DNA of 43,078 bases, taken from positions 1-43,078 of the forward strand of contig CAYPDM010000006.1 in NCBI GenBank assembly GCA_964409485.1. The letters are read 5' to 3'. A model generated the notes under the pieces. That model worked only from the letters and a program-made list of their open reading frames with translations, was not told the DNA's origin and ran no database searches. Shown one piece after another: positions 34,525 to 43,007 of the stretch. Position numbers and translations under genes: made by a program. This stretch comes from JAFGPF01 sp964409485 (GTDB lineage: Bacteria; Chloroflexota; Dehalococcoidia; Dehalococcoidales; RBG-16-60-22). Each line of letters opens with the position of its first letter. Within the stretch, counting starts at the first letter, position 1.

Positions 34525-35736
34525 ATGTCTTATAAATACACGGCCTATACCACCGATAAACGAGTTGTCCAGGGCACGATTGAAGTGACTTCCGAGAGTC
34601 TTGCCGAAGGCGCCCTGTACCGCGCCGGATACCAGCATATCATCAGTCTTAAAGAAGTGCCGCACGGACTTAGCCTGGAGAGCCAGATACCGACTCTTTT
34701 CGGCGTAAAAACACAGGAAGTAATAGAATTTTCCGGTCAGCTAGCCACGCTGATTGAGTCGGGCATCACCATACATAACTCGCTGCAGCTGCTCGAAGGG
34801 CAGACCACCAAGAAATCGCTAAAAAAGACTATATACGGGCTTATCGAAGAAATCCAGGGCGGCAACTCGCTGTCACAGGCGCTAAGCAATTACCCGCTGG
34901 TATTTTCCAATACCTACTGCCAGGTGATAAAAGCCAGCGAACAGGCAGGCAACCTGGAAATCGGCTTGAGACAGGCCGCCGGTTACATGGAAAAACAATC
35001 CGTCGCCAACCAGAAAATCAAGCGCGCCATGCTCTACCCTGCTTTCGTCATGCTCATGGCCGCGGGAATATCCATCCTGCTCATTACCGTAGCGCTGCCG
35101 CCGCTGGTGGCCCTGTTCAATTCGCTGGGGGCGGAACTGCCTCTGCTGACAACTCTGCTTATCAACATCACCAGCTTCTTCCTGGACCGTATCTACTACG
35201 TCATCGCCGGCATACTTATTATTATTATGTTAATCATCAGCCTGTTGAAATTACCCTCGGTAAAGCTGTTGAAAGACAGTATTATTTTAAAAATGCCGGT
35301 CATCGGCAATATCAGTATAGAGCGCAGCGTGCAGAATTTCTGCCAGACGTCTGCCATGCTGCTGAAAGCGGGTCTCCGCCTGCCCACGATAATGGAAATA
35401 GCCATCCAGACCAACCGCAACCGGGTTATCCGGCAGGCATTGAGCAATGTCAGGGACAGGCTGGTCCAGGGAGAGGGACTTTCCCAGCCGTTGGGCGAAA
35501 TAAAGATGTTCCCCCCGCTCCTGGTGGAGATGGTCATCGTGGGCGAGAAAACCGGCACCATGGACAACACCCTCGCCACCCTGGCCGATTTTTACGAAAA
35601 GAAGGTCGACCGCAGGATAGATGCCCTGATATCCATGATAGAACCGGCGCTAACAGCAGTTATCGGGGTGGTGGTAATTTTTATCGCCCTTTCCATGATA
35701 ACGCCGCTTTATTCGATACTAAAGTCGATGCATTGA
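34525..35736 (+). CDS. pilC: Type IV pilus inner-membrane platform protein PilC
   Basis: The 403-residue protein has the two-repeat GspF/PilC layout. The first T2SSF domain contains FSGQLATLIESGITIHNSLQ, the second FCQTSAMLLKAGLRLPTIM, and there are three membrane segments (AFVMLMAAGISILLITVAL; VIAGILIIIMLIISLL; ALTAVIGVVVIFIALSMI). The conserved end SMITPLYSIL is present and the length is normal. PilC anchors the PilB and PilT motors and passes pilins into the fibre. It follows pilB by 25 bases. Confidence 0.93.
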   Translation: MSYKYTAYTTDKRVVQGTIEVTSESLAEGALYRAGYQHIISLKEVPHGLSLESQIPTLFGVKTQEVIEFSGQLATLIESGITIHNSLQLLEGQTTKKSLKKTIYGLIEEIQGGNSLSQALSNYPLVFSNTYCQVIKASEQAGNLEIGLRQAAGYMEKQSVANQKIKRAMLYPAFVMLMAAGISILLITVALPPLVALFNSLGAELPLLTTLLINITSFFLDRIYYVIAGILIIIMLIISLLKLPSVKLLKDSIILKMPVIGNISIERSVQNFCQTSAMLLKAGLRLPTIMEIAIQTNRNRVIRQALSNVRDRLVQGEGLSQPLGEIKMFPPLLVEMVIVGEKTGTMDNTLATLADFYEKKVDRRIDALISMIEPALTAVIGVVVIFIALSMITPLYSILKSMH

Positions 35737-35758
35737 GTGACGATAACAGGCAGTAAAA

Positions 35759-36160
35759 ATGGCAGAGCAGTTAAAACGCAGACTGGCACATTTAATAAAC
35801 CCGGCCCGGGGCCAGAAAGGACTGGGGCTGGTGGAGACCCTGGTGGCGGTGGCTATCCTGGGCACTTCCGTAGTCGCCTTCGTCGTCGCTCTTTCAGCGG
35901 GGTCGATAGCTGTCTCCGAGCAGGATGAAGAGGTCGTGGCGCAGGGACTGGCACAGGCTCAACTGGAATATACCAAGAGCTGCGTTTATGACACCGGAGC
36001 CAGCACTTACCCCGCGATAGCGGCTCCGGAAGGCTATACAATATCCGTCGCCGTCAGCTCCGTGCCCGGCACCGATGCCGATATCCAGAAAGTTACCGCC
36101 AGTATATTCCGGGGTGGAGAGAACGTGCTGACAGTCGAGACCTACAAGGTGAACCGATGA
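35759..36160 (+). CDS. Minor pseudopilin, PilV/GspI-like
   Basis: The 133-residue protein has a long basic leader ending QKG, then LGLVETLVAVAILGTSVVAF, a prepilin-type N-terminus with Glu at +5. The body has ALSAGSIAVSEQDEEVVAQG and short strands (GYTISVAVSSV), as in PilV or GspI pseudopilins that help start or tip the fibre. The ribosome site is weak. The stop overlaps the next gene by four bases (ATGA), so the two are translationally coupled. Confidence 0.8.
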   Translation: MAEQLKRRLAHLINPARGQKGLGLVETLVAVAILGTSVVAFVVALSAGSIAVSEQDEEVVAQGLAQAQLEYTKSCVYDTGASTYPAIAAPEGYTISVAVSSVPGTDADIQKVTASIFRGGENVLTVETYKVNR

Positions 36161-36606
36161 ACGGACAGAAGGGCATGACCATGGTGGAACTGCTGGTGGC
36201 GATCGCCGTAACCGGCATCATCGTCGTATTCCTGGGAACGGCCATTTACCAGATTATTACCATTTCCGAGTACGGAAACGACCGGCTTACCGCCATGCAC
36301 GAGCTGCAGAACGCCGCGCACTGGTTCAACCTCGACGGGCAGAAGGCCGTCACCGCCAGCGTCAACGGCGAGCTGCTGTTGACGATATCCGAAACGACGT
36401 CGATTACGTATGCGCTGGTGGGCACCGAACTGTGCCGCACGGAAGACGATTCACAGACGATACTGGCCCGGAATATATCCAGCGCCGATTTTTCAATCGA
36501 TAATCGCCTTATCACCATGTCCATTACTTCATCCCCGGAGGGCCGTGACAGTGTAAGTGAAAACGGGACCTACAGGGTATTCCTTAGGCCATCGGAGGAG
36601 GAATAA
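36157..36606 (+). CDS. Minor pseudopilin, PilW/GspJ-like
   Basis: The 149-residue protein has a very short leader MNGQKG, then MTMVELLVAIAVTGIIVVFLG with Glu at +5, a clear prepilin cleavage site. The following region AIYQIITISEYGNDRLTAM and the strand-rich C-terminal half fit PilW/GspJ-type minor pilins. It shares ATGA with the gene before and TAATG with the gene after, making a tight three-gene minor pilin set. Confidence 0.8.
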   Translation: MNGQKGMTMVELLVAIAVTGIIVVFLGTAIYQIITISEYGNDRLTAMHELQNAAHWFNLDGQKAVTASVNGELLLTISETTSITYALVGTELCRTEDDSQTILARNISSADFSIDNRLITMSITSSPEGRDSVSENGTYRVFLRPSEEE

Positions 36607-37640
36607 TGAACGGCGAAAAGGGACAGGCGCTTCCACTCGCCATACTGGCCCTGGCCATAGGCACACTGGTAATAACGCCGTTCATGGGCCACGCCAGCAG
36701 CAACCTCATCAGTTCGCAGGTATACGAACAGAGCCTGACCGAGCTGTACGCCTGCGATGCCGGCATCGAGTACGCCATCTGGGACCTTCAGAGCGGCAAC
36801 CTGGAGGTGGAGGAAGGCGCCACAGAGGCGCTGCCGCAGTTCAGCCTCAATGATAAGACCGTGGATGTTACCGTCGAGAATTTGGGGTCGGATATATACA
36901 TGGTCACCGCCACGGCCACCAGCGAAGACAGCCACAGCACTACCATCGAGTCTTACGTAAGCCACGGGGGCGGCGGCTGGACCAGCGACGGCGATATTGA
37001 TGGGGATATCGAAGGCGACGTTTATGTTGAAGGTGATGCCGATATTGGCAGCAATGCCACGGTCGACGGCAGCGTCTACGCCACGGGCGATGTCACACTG
37101 GGCAACAATGCCGAGGTAACCGGCGACGTCGTCAGCGACGGCGATCTGGAACTCTCGAACAACGCCATCATTGGGGGAGACGTCTCGACCAGCGGCGACC
37201 TTACCCTCGATAACAACTCGGAAATCGGCAGCATCGAAGTGGAAGGCAACGTCTGCGCCGGCGGCGATATCAATCTTTATAATAACACCGTAATTTACGG
37301 AAATGTCTACACAACCGGCAACGTTCACCTGAACGGCAATGCCATCATCAAAGGCAACTTGTTCGTCGGCGCCGATATCGCCACCATTATCATGGATAAC
37401 AATGCACGTATCGAGGGGAACGTGTACATCAGCGGCAGTATCACCACCAAGATACAACTGGCCAACAACGCCCGCATCCACGAAGACGTCTACGCCACCG
37501 GAACCATAAACAACATCATCCGCGAGTCCAATATTTTAGGCGACGTCTACGAAAATTATACCGGCTCGTATCCCTCCGCCCCGGACTGCCCGGAAATGGG
37601 CGACCCCGGGGGCGGGACGGGCATCGTATCGTGGGATTAA
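36606..37640 (+). CDS. PilX-like pilin protein with a bactofilin-like beta-solenoid
   Basis: The 344-residue protein starts MNGEKGQALPLAILALAIG with one N-terminal membrane helix, as in PilX/GspK-type proteins, but without the usual Glu at +5. Residues 30-118 include LTELYACDAGIEYAIWDL, common in PilX-like pilins. From about residue 120 to 310 it becomes a right-handed beta-solenoid of short repeats around GDVYVEGDADIG, NNAEVTGDV and GNVYTTGNVHL, like polymer-forming bactofilins. The end is Pro/Gly-rich. GGAGG precedes the ATG. I infer a tip or adhesion subunit carried by the minor pilin complex. The solenoid fusion is unusual. Confidence 0.8.
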   Translation: MNGEKGQALPLAILALAIGTLVITPFMGHASSNLISSQVYEQSLTELYACDAGIEYAIWDLQSGNLEVEEGATEALPQFSLNDKTVDVTVENLGSDIYMVTATATSEDSHSTTIESYVSHGGGGWTSDGDIDGDIEGDVYVEGDADIGSNATVDGSVYATGDVTLGNNAEVTGDVVSDGDLELSNNAIIGGDVSTSGDLTLDNNSEIGSIEVEGNVCAGGDINLYNNTVIYGNVYTTGNVHLNGNAIIKGNLFVGADIATIIMDNNARIEGNVYISGSITTKIQLANNARIHEDVYATGTINNIIRESNILGDVYENYTGSYPSAPDCPEMGDPGGGTGIVSWD

Positions 37641-37671
37641 TACCGATAATTCGGTAAAAAGGAGGAATAAA

Positions 37672-37776
37672 ATGACATTCGATTCGACAACCGTAAGCAA
37701 TATATTCCTGGCCTGTATCGCCCTGACCAACCTGGTAATACTGGCGATACTCTACCAGTTTTCCAGAAAACAATAA
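37672..37776 (+). CDS. 34-residue single-span membrane peptide
   Basis: A strong AAAGGAGG site precedes ATG 37672. The peptide is MTFDSTTVSN, a hydrophobic segment IFLACIALTNLVILAILY and a basic end QFSRKQ, predicting one membrane helix with the C-terminus inside. It lies between the solenoid pilin and the PilO-like gene, 18 bases before the latter. I recognise no family. The strong ribosome site and position favour a real gene, perhaps a small T4P assembly or stability subunit. Confidence 0.6.
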   Translation: MTFDSTTVSNIFLACIALTNLVILAILYQFSRKQ

Positions 37777-37794
37777 CCGAAAAGGGAGACCTCC

Positions 37795-38385
37795 GTGAAA
37801 ACCAGGAAATTACTCATTGTAATACTCGCGGTTGCCCTGCTGGCGGTCTATTACCTGCTCGGCTCCGACTACCTGAAACAGCGGCGGGACCACCAGACGC
37901 TGGCGTCCGGGATTGCCGGGGCTAACCAGGCGCTGACGCTGATTCCGGCGCCGACCGCCGACCTGGAGCAGCGGCTAACCGATGCGCAAACCAGCCTGCA
38001 AACCGCCAATATGACCCTCCCCGAACGGTTGAACAGCACGCGTATAATCAATTCCGTTCTCATGCTGGCGGACGATATCGGAGTGAAAGCGATACCGCTG
38101 GTGACACAGGCCTGGGCAACAGAGAGTATTAACGAAGTAAATATTTCCGTTTTCCGGCTGAACGTAGCCGTAAAGGGGTCTTTCTCGCAGGTATCGAGCT
38201 TTCTGAAACGGCTGGAAAGCGGAGAATTCAATACACTGGTCGTGGAATATTTCACCGTTGACAGCATAACCGACCCGTTCGGAGGAGAAGGGGTTTACGG
38301 CGACACAACGCAGGTGGACGCCAGGCTCGATATAGCCATCTATTCCCGTCCCCCGGCCGCATATATAGAAGAGGAGGGCGAGTAA
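37795..38385 (+). CDS. pilO: PilO-like pilus alignment protein
   Basis: The start is GTG 37795 after a GGGAG site. The 196-residue protein has an N-terminal membrane helix (LLIVILAVALLAVYYLL), then a coiled-coil-like region (LEQRLTDAQTSLQTANMTLP) and a ferredoxin-like domain with NISVFRLNVAVKGSFSQVSSFLKRLES, the pattern of PilO. PilO pairs with PilN on the outer face of the membrane and links to PilM. Here it precedes the PilM-PilN fusion, reversing the common MNOP order. The C-terminal tail is acidic. Confidence 0.75.
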   Translation: MKTRKLLIVILAVALLAVYYLLGSDYLKQRRDHQTLASGIAGANQALTLIPAPTADLEQRLTDAQTSLQTANMTLPERLNSTRIINSVLMLADDIGVKAIPLVTQAWATESINEVNISVFRLNVAVKGSFSQVSSFLKRLESGEFNTLVVEYFTVDSITDPFGGEGVYGDTTQVDARLDIAIYSRPPAAYIEEEGE

Positions 38386-38391
38386 GAGATA

Positions 38392-39897
38392 ATGCGTGTC
38401 GCTCTGAATATCAGCAACAGCAGCATTCAGCTCCTTTCGCTGAAAGGCAGGCAGGTAAAGAGATGGGGAAGCGCCGCCCTTGCCGAAGGACTGGTCAGAG
38501 ACGGCCTGGTTCTCCAGCCGCAGGCCGTCGGCGAGGCAATCGACTCGCTTTTTAAATCGAGTAAAATTCCCAGGGAAAACGTCGTTGTCACCCTGGCCGG
38601 CCTGTCTTTTACCTACCGTTTCCTGAACCTGCCCCGGATGAAACATGCCCTCCTCCCGGAAGCTATTCTGCGCGCCGCCAGGAAAGAAATATCACTGCCC
38701 ATGGATGAGCTTTACCTCTCCTGGCAGCCTCTCCCCGGCAAGGGAGACGAGCAGGCTTTCTTCGTCCTCGGCGTACCGCAAAATCTCGTCGACGCCGCGC
38801 TCCAGACATTGAGCGTCGCAAAAATAGAGCCATATCTCATGGACCTGCGTCCGCTGGCGCTGGCCAGGGCGGCTAACCGGGGAGACGCCATAGTCGTCAA
38901 CCTGCAACCCGATTGCTTTGATATCGTCTTCATCGCTAATGGCATCCCCACGGTGATACACTCCATCAGTCCGAGGAGCGAGGGAGCCACCCTTGAGGAT
39001 AATATCCGGCGCCTGGCGGACGAACTGTCCAAAACGGTCACCTTCTACCAGAGCAGCCACCCGGAAATCCATTTGAGCACCACCACTCCCCTGCTGATTA
39101 CCGGTGAACTGGCCGCCGAAGCCCCGGTAAGCGGACTGCTCCAGGCCGAGGTGGAATTTCCCGTGGAGCCACTTGTCCCGCCGGTAGAACTCCCCCCAGA
39201 CCTGCCTGTCGCCGCTTACGCGGCCAGCATCGGCCTTGCCCTTAAAAATACCCCACCCAGGGCGGCAGCTAAAGGAGAGGAAAGCCGTTTCCATGACATC
39301 AATATAAACATACTCTCCGGCAAATACCGGAAAAGCAAAGCCAGGCCGCTGCCCGCCGGATATATAATTCTGGGCGTTTTCCTGGCAATCGCCGTTATCT
39401 TCCTCTTCCCGCTTTACCAGAGCCGAAGCCAGCTGAACGCGGAAAACGCCGGACTACGGGACGAGCTAAACAGCGTCAGCCGGCAGGTCAACCTGGCCAG
39501 CCTCATCGCCGAAGAGACAGCCAGGACAGAAGACGCTATTGAGGAAATACTGGCCGGCACCGAGGCCCTTAATTTAGCCAAACGGAGCATCCTGGGCAAC
39601 AGGGGCGTTTACTCCAGTAATTTACAGCAGATTGTTGAAAAGCTGCCGCCCCGGGCTTTTTTCACTTCAATAACAATCGGCAACGATACAATTACTGCAC
39701 AGGGAGAAACGGATAGCGTGTTCAGAGCTATCGAGTACGCAACGGCTCTGGAGGGACAAAAAGAATTCTCGCAGGTACGTATTACCAGACTGGACGAAGA
39801 TATTTCAATCGCGCCTGAAACCGAAGAGGCAGAAACCTCTCCGGAAGGAGTCAGCGTGATTACGTTTGAAATCCTGGTAAATATTGAAAAAGGGTAA
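38392..39897 (+). CDS. PilM-PilN fusion protein
   Basis: The 501-residue protein joins two normally separate proteins. Residues 1 to about 290 form an actin-like PilM: VALNISNSSIQLLSL, VVVTLAGLSFTYRFLNLPRM, AILRAARKEISLPMDEL, DAIVVNLQPDCFDIVFIANG and LLITGELAAE. Next comes DININILSGKYRKSKARPL, the PilN N-terminal motif that normally docks on PilM, then a membrane helix (about 322-341), a coiled coil and a periplasmic-type PilN domain (FFTSITIGNDTITAQGETDS). The fusion would fix PilM and PilN at equal amounts. It lies between the PilO-like gene and pilT. Confidence 0.85.
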   Translation: MRVALNISNSSIQLLSLKGRQVKRWGSAALAEGLVRDGLVLQPQAVGEAIDSLFKSSKIPRENVVVTLAGLSFTYRFLNLPRMKHALLPEAILRAARKEISLPMDELYLSWQPLPGKGDEQAFFVLGVPQNLVDAALQTLSVAKIEPYLMDLRPLALARAANRGDAIVVNLQPDCFDIVFIANGIPTVIHSISPRSEGATLEDNIRRLADELSKTVTFYQSSHPEIHLSTTTPLLITGELAAEAPVSGLLQAEVEFPVEPLVPPVELPPDLPVAAYAASIGLALKNTPPRAAAKGEESRFHDININILSGKYRKSKARPLPAGYIILGVFLAIAVIFLFPLYQSRSQLNAENAGLRDELNSVSRQVNLASLIAEETARTEDAIEEILAGTEALNLAKRSILGNRGVYSSNLQQIVEKLPPRAFFTSITIGNDTITAQGETDSVFRAIEYATALEGQKEFSQVRITRLDEDISIAPETEEAETSPEGVSVITFEILVNIEKG

Positions 39898-39900
39898 ATT

Positions 39901-40962
39901 ATGCATATAGACGACCTGTTGAATATGGCAAACTCCAGGGGTGCCTCGGACCTGCACCTGAAAGTAGGCAGCCTTCCCGTTTTACGCATCAATGGAGAAC
40001 TCGCTGCGCAGGAGGGCATGACCATACTAACCGAAGACGCCATGCAGGCACTCCTGGCAGAAGCAACCACCGATGAGCAGAGAAAAGCCTTCGCCGACGA
40101 ACTGGAGGCCGATTTTGCCTACCAGACCGGGGCAACCGGCCGTTTCCGTATTAATGTCTGCCTTCAGGCCGGCAGTATAAGCCTGGCCTGCCGACCGTTA
40201 AAGGCGGAAATCCCCACTATCGAAGAACTGGGACTGCCCGAGGTATGTAAGACGCTGGTTTTGAAATCAAGCGGACTTGTAGTAGTTACCGGCCCGACCG
40301 GCTGCGGTAAATCGACGACCCTGGCGGCCATGGTGAACTATATCAACCAGACGGTAAAGCGCAAGGTCATCACCATAGAAGACCCCGTGGAATTCGTGCA
40401 CAGGGATAATAAGTGCTTCTTCTCCCAACGAGAGATCGGCAGGGACACCAGGGCTTTTTCCAGCGCCCTGAAACACGCCTTGAGACAGGACCCCGATGTC
40501 CTGCTGGTGGGAGAGATGAGAGACCTTGAGACCATAGCCGCCGTTCTGACGGCGGCGGAAACAGGCCACCTGGTGCTGACCACCCTCCACACGCCGGGGA
40601 CGCCGGAGGCAATCGACCGTTTTATCGATGTCTTTCCGCCGCACCAGCAGCAACAGGTACGCATACAGCTCTCCATAACGCTCGAAGGAGTACTCTACCA
40701 GGTTCTGGTGCCAAAAAGCGACGGCTCGGGACGCGCCGCCGCCATAGAGGTCATGCTGGCCATCCCCGCCATCAGAAATCTCATACGTGAAGGCAAGACA
40801 CATCAAATGATAAATTGCATCCAGACGGGAACACAATACGGCATGCAGACCCTTAACCAGTCTTTAGTTAAACTTTATCGCAGCGGGATAATAAAAAGAG
40901 AGGAAGCCCTGGCACGGAGCAGCGATATAGAAGAACTGGAGGAGATACTGGACGGACAATGA
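39901..40962 (+). CDS. pilT: Type IV pilus retraction ATPase PilT
   Basis: The 353-residue protein starts MHIDDLLNMANSRGASDLHLKVGS, as in PilT. It has Walker A GPTGCGKSTT (residues 131-140), the Asp box TIEDPVEFVH, Walker B-like LLVGEMRDLETI and the His box LVLTTLHTPGTPEAIDRFIDVFPP. The typical end ALARSSDIEELEEIL matches. It lacks the zinc motif of PilB and has normal PilT length. It powers pilus retraction and twitching or DNA uptake. It follows the PilM-PilN gene by three bases, so it is the last gene of the operon. Confidence 0.93.
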   Translation: MHIDDLLNMANSRGASDLHLKVGSLPVLRINGELAAQEGMTILTEDAMQALLAEATTDEQRKAFADELEADFAYQTGATGRFRINVCLQAGSISLACRPLKAEIPTIEELGLPEVCKTLVLKSSGLVVVTGPTGCGKSTTLAAMVNYINQTVKRKVITIEDPVEFVHRDNKCFFSQREIGRDTRAFSSALKHALRQDPDVLLVGEMRDLETIAAVLTAAETGHLVLTTLHTPGTPEAIDRFIDVFPPHQQQQVRIQLSITLEGVLYQVLVPKSDGSGRAAAIEVMLAIPAIRNLIREGKTHQMINCIQTGTQYGMQTLNQSLVKLYRSGIIKREEALARSSDIEELEEILDGQ

Positions 40963-41050
40963 GCAGGAATAGGACTATTAATTGACACTTGACGTAACTG
41001 CTGCGATTACTTACTATTATAATAGCGCTTGTTGAGAACAGGCAGGTAAC

Positions 41051-42925
41051 ATGAGCGGTAAGAAAACGGAAAAACGAACCGGAAAATCGATGGCGGATAA
41101 CGCATTGGGTAAGAGCTTTAACGAGCTTAGGTGTCTTTATGATATCGCCAACATCACCGGCACTGCCCACCTTACCCTGGGCGAAAGGTTTTCAGAGATA
41201 GTGAGAATCCTCCCCCGGGGATTTCAACACTCCGAGAATACCTCCGTCAGGATTACTCTTAACAGAGATGAGTATAAAACTGATAATTACCAGCCGACCG
41301 AGCAGAAGATATCTGCTGATATCGTCATACAGGGGGAAAAATTGGGTTCTGTAGAAATCGGCTGCACTAAAACACCGCCGGTTACGGGCAACGGCCTTTT
41401 TTCTAAAGAAGAAAGACTGCTGCTGGATGCCGTGGCCGAGCGACTGGGAGCGATAACCGAGCACAGGCAGGCGGAAGAAGCGCTCAAAGAATCCGAGGAG
41501 AAGTTCTCCAAGGCCTTCAACGCCAGCCCTAACCTGGTGGCTATCAACAGGCTTGATGACGGTAAATTCCTTGAAGTCAATGATAGTTTCACCCGTATTA
41601 CGGGATACACCCGCAAGGAAGCAATCGGTCAAAACGCCACCGACCTGAATATCTGGGTTGACCAGGATACGCATATTAAACTGGTTAAGACTATAAAAGA
41701 AAATAAGAAGGTCCGGAATAAGGAAATCAGGATACGTAATAAAACGGGCGTGATAATTGTGGGGCTGTATTCCAGCGAATCCTTAATCATCGGCGGCGAA
41801 GAGTGCTGCCTGCACACCATAACCGATATTACCGAGCAAAAACAGTCCCAGGAGATACTCCAAACGGTCTCCCACGGGTCACCGCTGGGTATATATATCA
41901 TGCAGGACGACAGGCTGCAATACACCAATCCGCAATTTCAAAAAATAACCGGCTACAGCAAGAAAGAACTAGCCGGCCGGGAGCTGCTTAGTCTCATCGC
42001 TGTCGAAGATAGCGACGTGGTCAGGTCCAGCACGGTGTTCACAATCCAGGAGAAAAATCCCTACCCGTGCGAATACCGCATTCTCACCAAGACGGGAAGA
42101 ATAAAATGGGTTATGCAGACTGTCACCCCCATCCACTACGAGGGCAGAGACGCGATACTCGGCAATCTCATGGATATCACCGAACGTAAATATCTCGAGA
42201 GAAAAATAACCGAATACGAAGAACTTAGCAAAATGAAAAGCAACCTGCTGGCGACGGTATCGCACGAGCTGCGTACCCCCCTGGCGACGATAAAAGGCTA
42301 CTCTACCATGATACTTGATTACTATACCAGGCTCTCTTCTGATGAAATAAAAGACTACCTTGCATCCATAGACAACTCGACGGACAGGCTGGCCAAACTC
42401 GTCGATAACCTGCTGGACACCTCACGCATGGAGGCGGGACTGCTCAAACTGGAAAGGTCTGCTACCGATATTAATTTACTTATCAAGAAAGTGGCTACCG
42501 AAGCGAGTGTCAGGGCTAATCACCACCAGATTATTACGGAGTCTACAGTCGGATTACCCAGGGTAAACATAGACAGCAAGCGAATCCGGCAGGTGCTGGA
42601 TAACCTCGTTGATAATGCTGTAAAGTACTCACCGCAGGGAACGAAGGTGCTGATATCAGCGAAAAAAGCTGGCCGCGAAGTGCTTATCAGTATTAACGAC
42701 CAGGGCGCGGGGATACCCGCCGGGGAACTGACCAGCATATTCGACCGGATGTACAGAATAGAACAGAGGTTATCCCCGGGTCGGGACGGGATAGGGCTGG
42801 GGCTGTATATATGCCGGGGACTGGTGGAGGCACACGGCGGCCGAATCTGGGCGGAGAGTACCGTGGGCAAAGGGAGCACCATCCAGTTTGCTCTCCCATT
42901 AGCCGGTGCGGGAAAAGGACAATAA
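41051..42925 (+). CDS. Cytoplasmic PAS sensor histidine kinase
   Basis: The 624-residue protein has no membrane segment. An N-terminal GAF-like region (FNELRCLYDIANITGTAH ... GEKLGSVEIGC ... LLLDAVAERLGAI) is followed by two PAS domains (FSKAFNASPNLVAINRLDDG; SPLGIYIMQDDRLQYTNPQF) and a kinase core with VSHELRTPLATIKG (His405), NLVDNAVKYS, DQGAGIP and GIGLGLYI. The first PAS is close to PAS domains of the kinases at 25058 and 29071. It lies 88 bases after pilT with a GGCAGG-type site, and a response regulator gene begins 82 bases after its stop. Confidence 0.9.
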   Translation: MSGKKTEKRTGKSMADNALGKSFNELRCLYDIANITGTAHLTLGERFSEIVRILPRGFQHSENTSVRITLNRDEYKTDNYQPTEQKISADIVIQGEKLGSVEIGCTKTPPVTGNGLFSKEERLLLDAVAERLGAITEHRQAEEALKESEEKFSKAFNASPNLVAINRLDDGKFLEVNDSFTRITGYTRKEAIGQNATDLNIWVDQDTHIKLVKTIKENKKVRNKEIRIRNKTGVIIVGLYSSESLIIGGEECCLHTITDITEQKQSQEILQTVSHGSPLGIYIMQDDRLQYTNPQFQKITGYSKKELAGRELLSLIAVEDSDVVRSSTVFTIQEKNPYPCEYRILTKTGRIKWVMQTVTPIHYEGRDAILGNLMDITERKYLERKITEYEELSKMKSNLLATVSHELRTPLATIKGYSTMILDYYTRLSSDEIKDYLASIDNSTDRLAKLVDNLLDTSRMEAGLLKLERSATDINLLIKKVATEASVRANHHQIITESTVGLPRVNIDSKRIRQVLDNLVDNAVKYSPQGTKVLISAKKAGREVLISINDQGAGIPAGELTSIFDRMYRIEQRLSPGRDGIGLGLYICRGLVEAHGGRIWAESTVGKGSTIQFALPLAGAGKGQ

Positions 42926-43007
42926 TTATGGTAAAAACAAGGGTGTACGCTGGAAAAAACTCTTGTTGCAGAATATAATATCATTCACCGGGAAGTGAGG
43001 TAAAGCT

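Noticed and set aside
36570..37481. Long minus-strand open frame (303 residues) opposite the minor pilin genes
   Set aside because: It is the mirror of the repetitive solenoid gene, lacks a recognisable domain, and the plus strand has clear pilin motifs and ribosome sites.
40982..41023. Possible promoter before the third kinase (TTGACA, TTGACG and TATAAT)
   Set aside because: The -10 at 41018 is good, but the spacing to either -35-like hexamer (30 and 23 bases) is too long, so I did not list it as a promoter.
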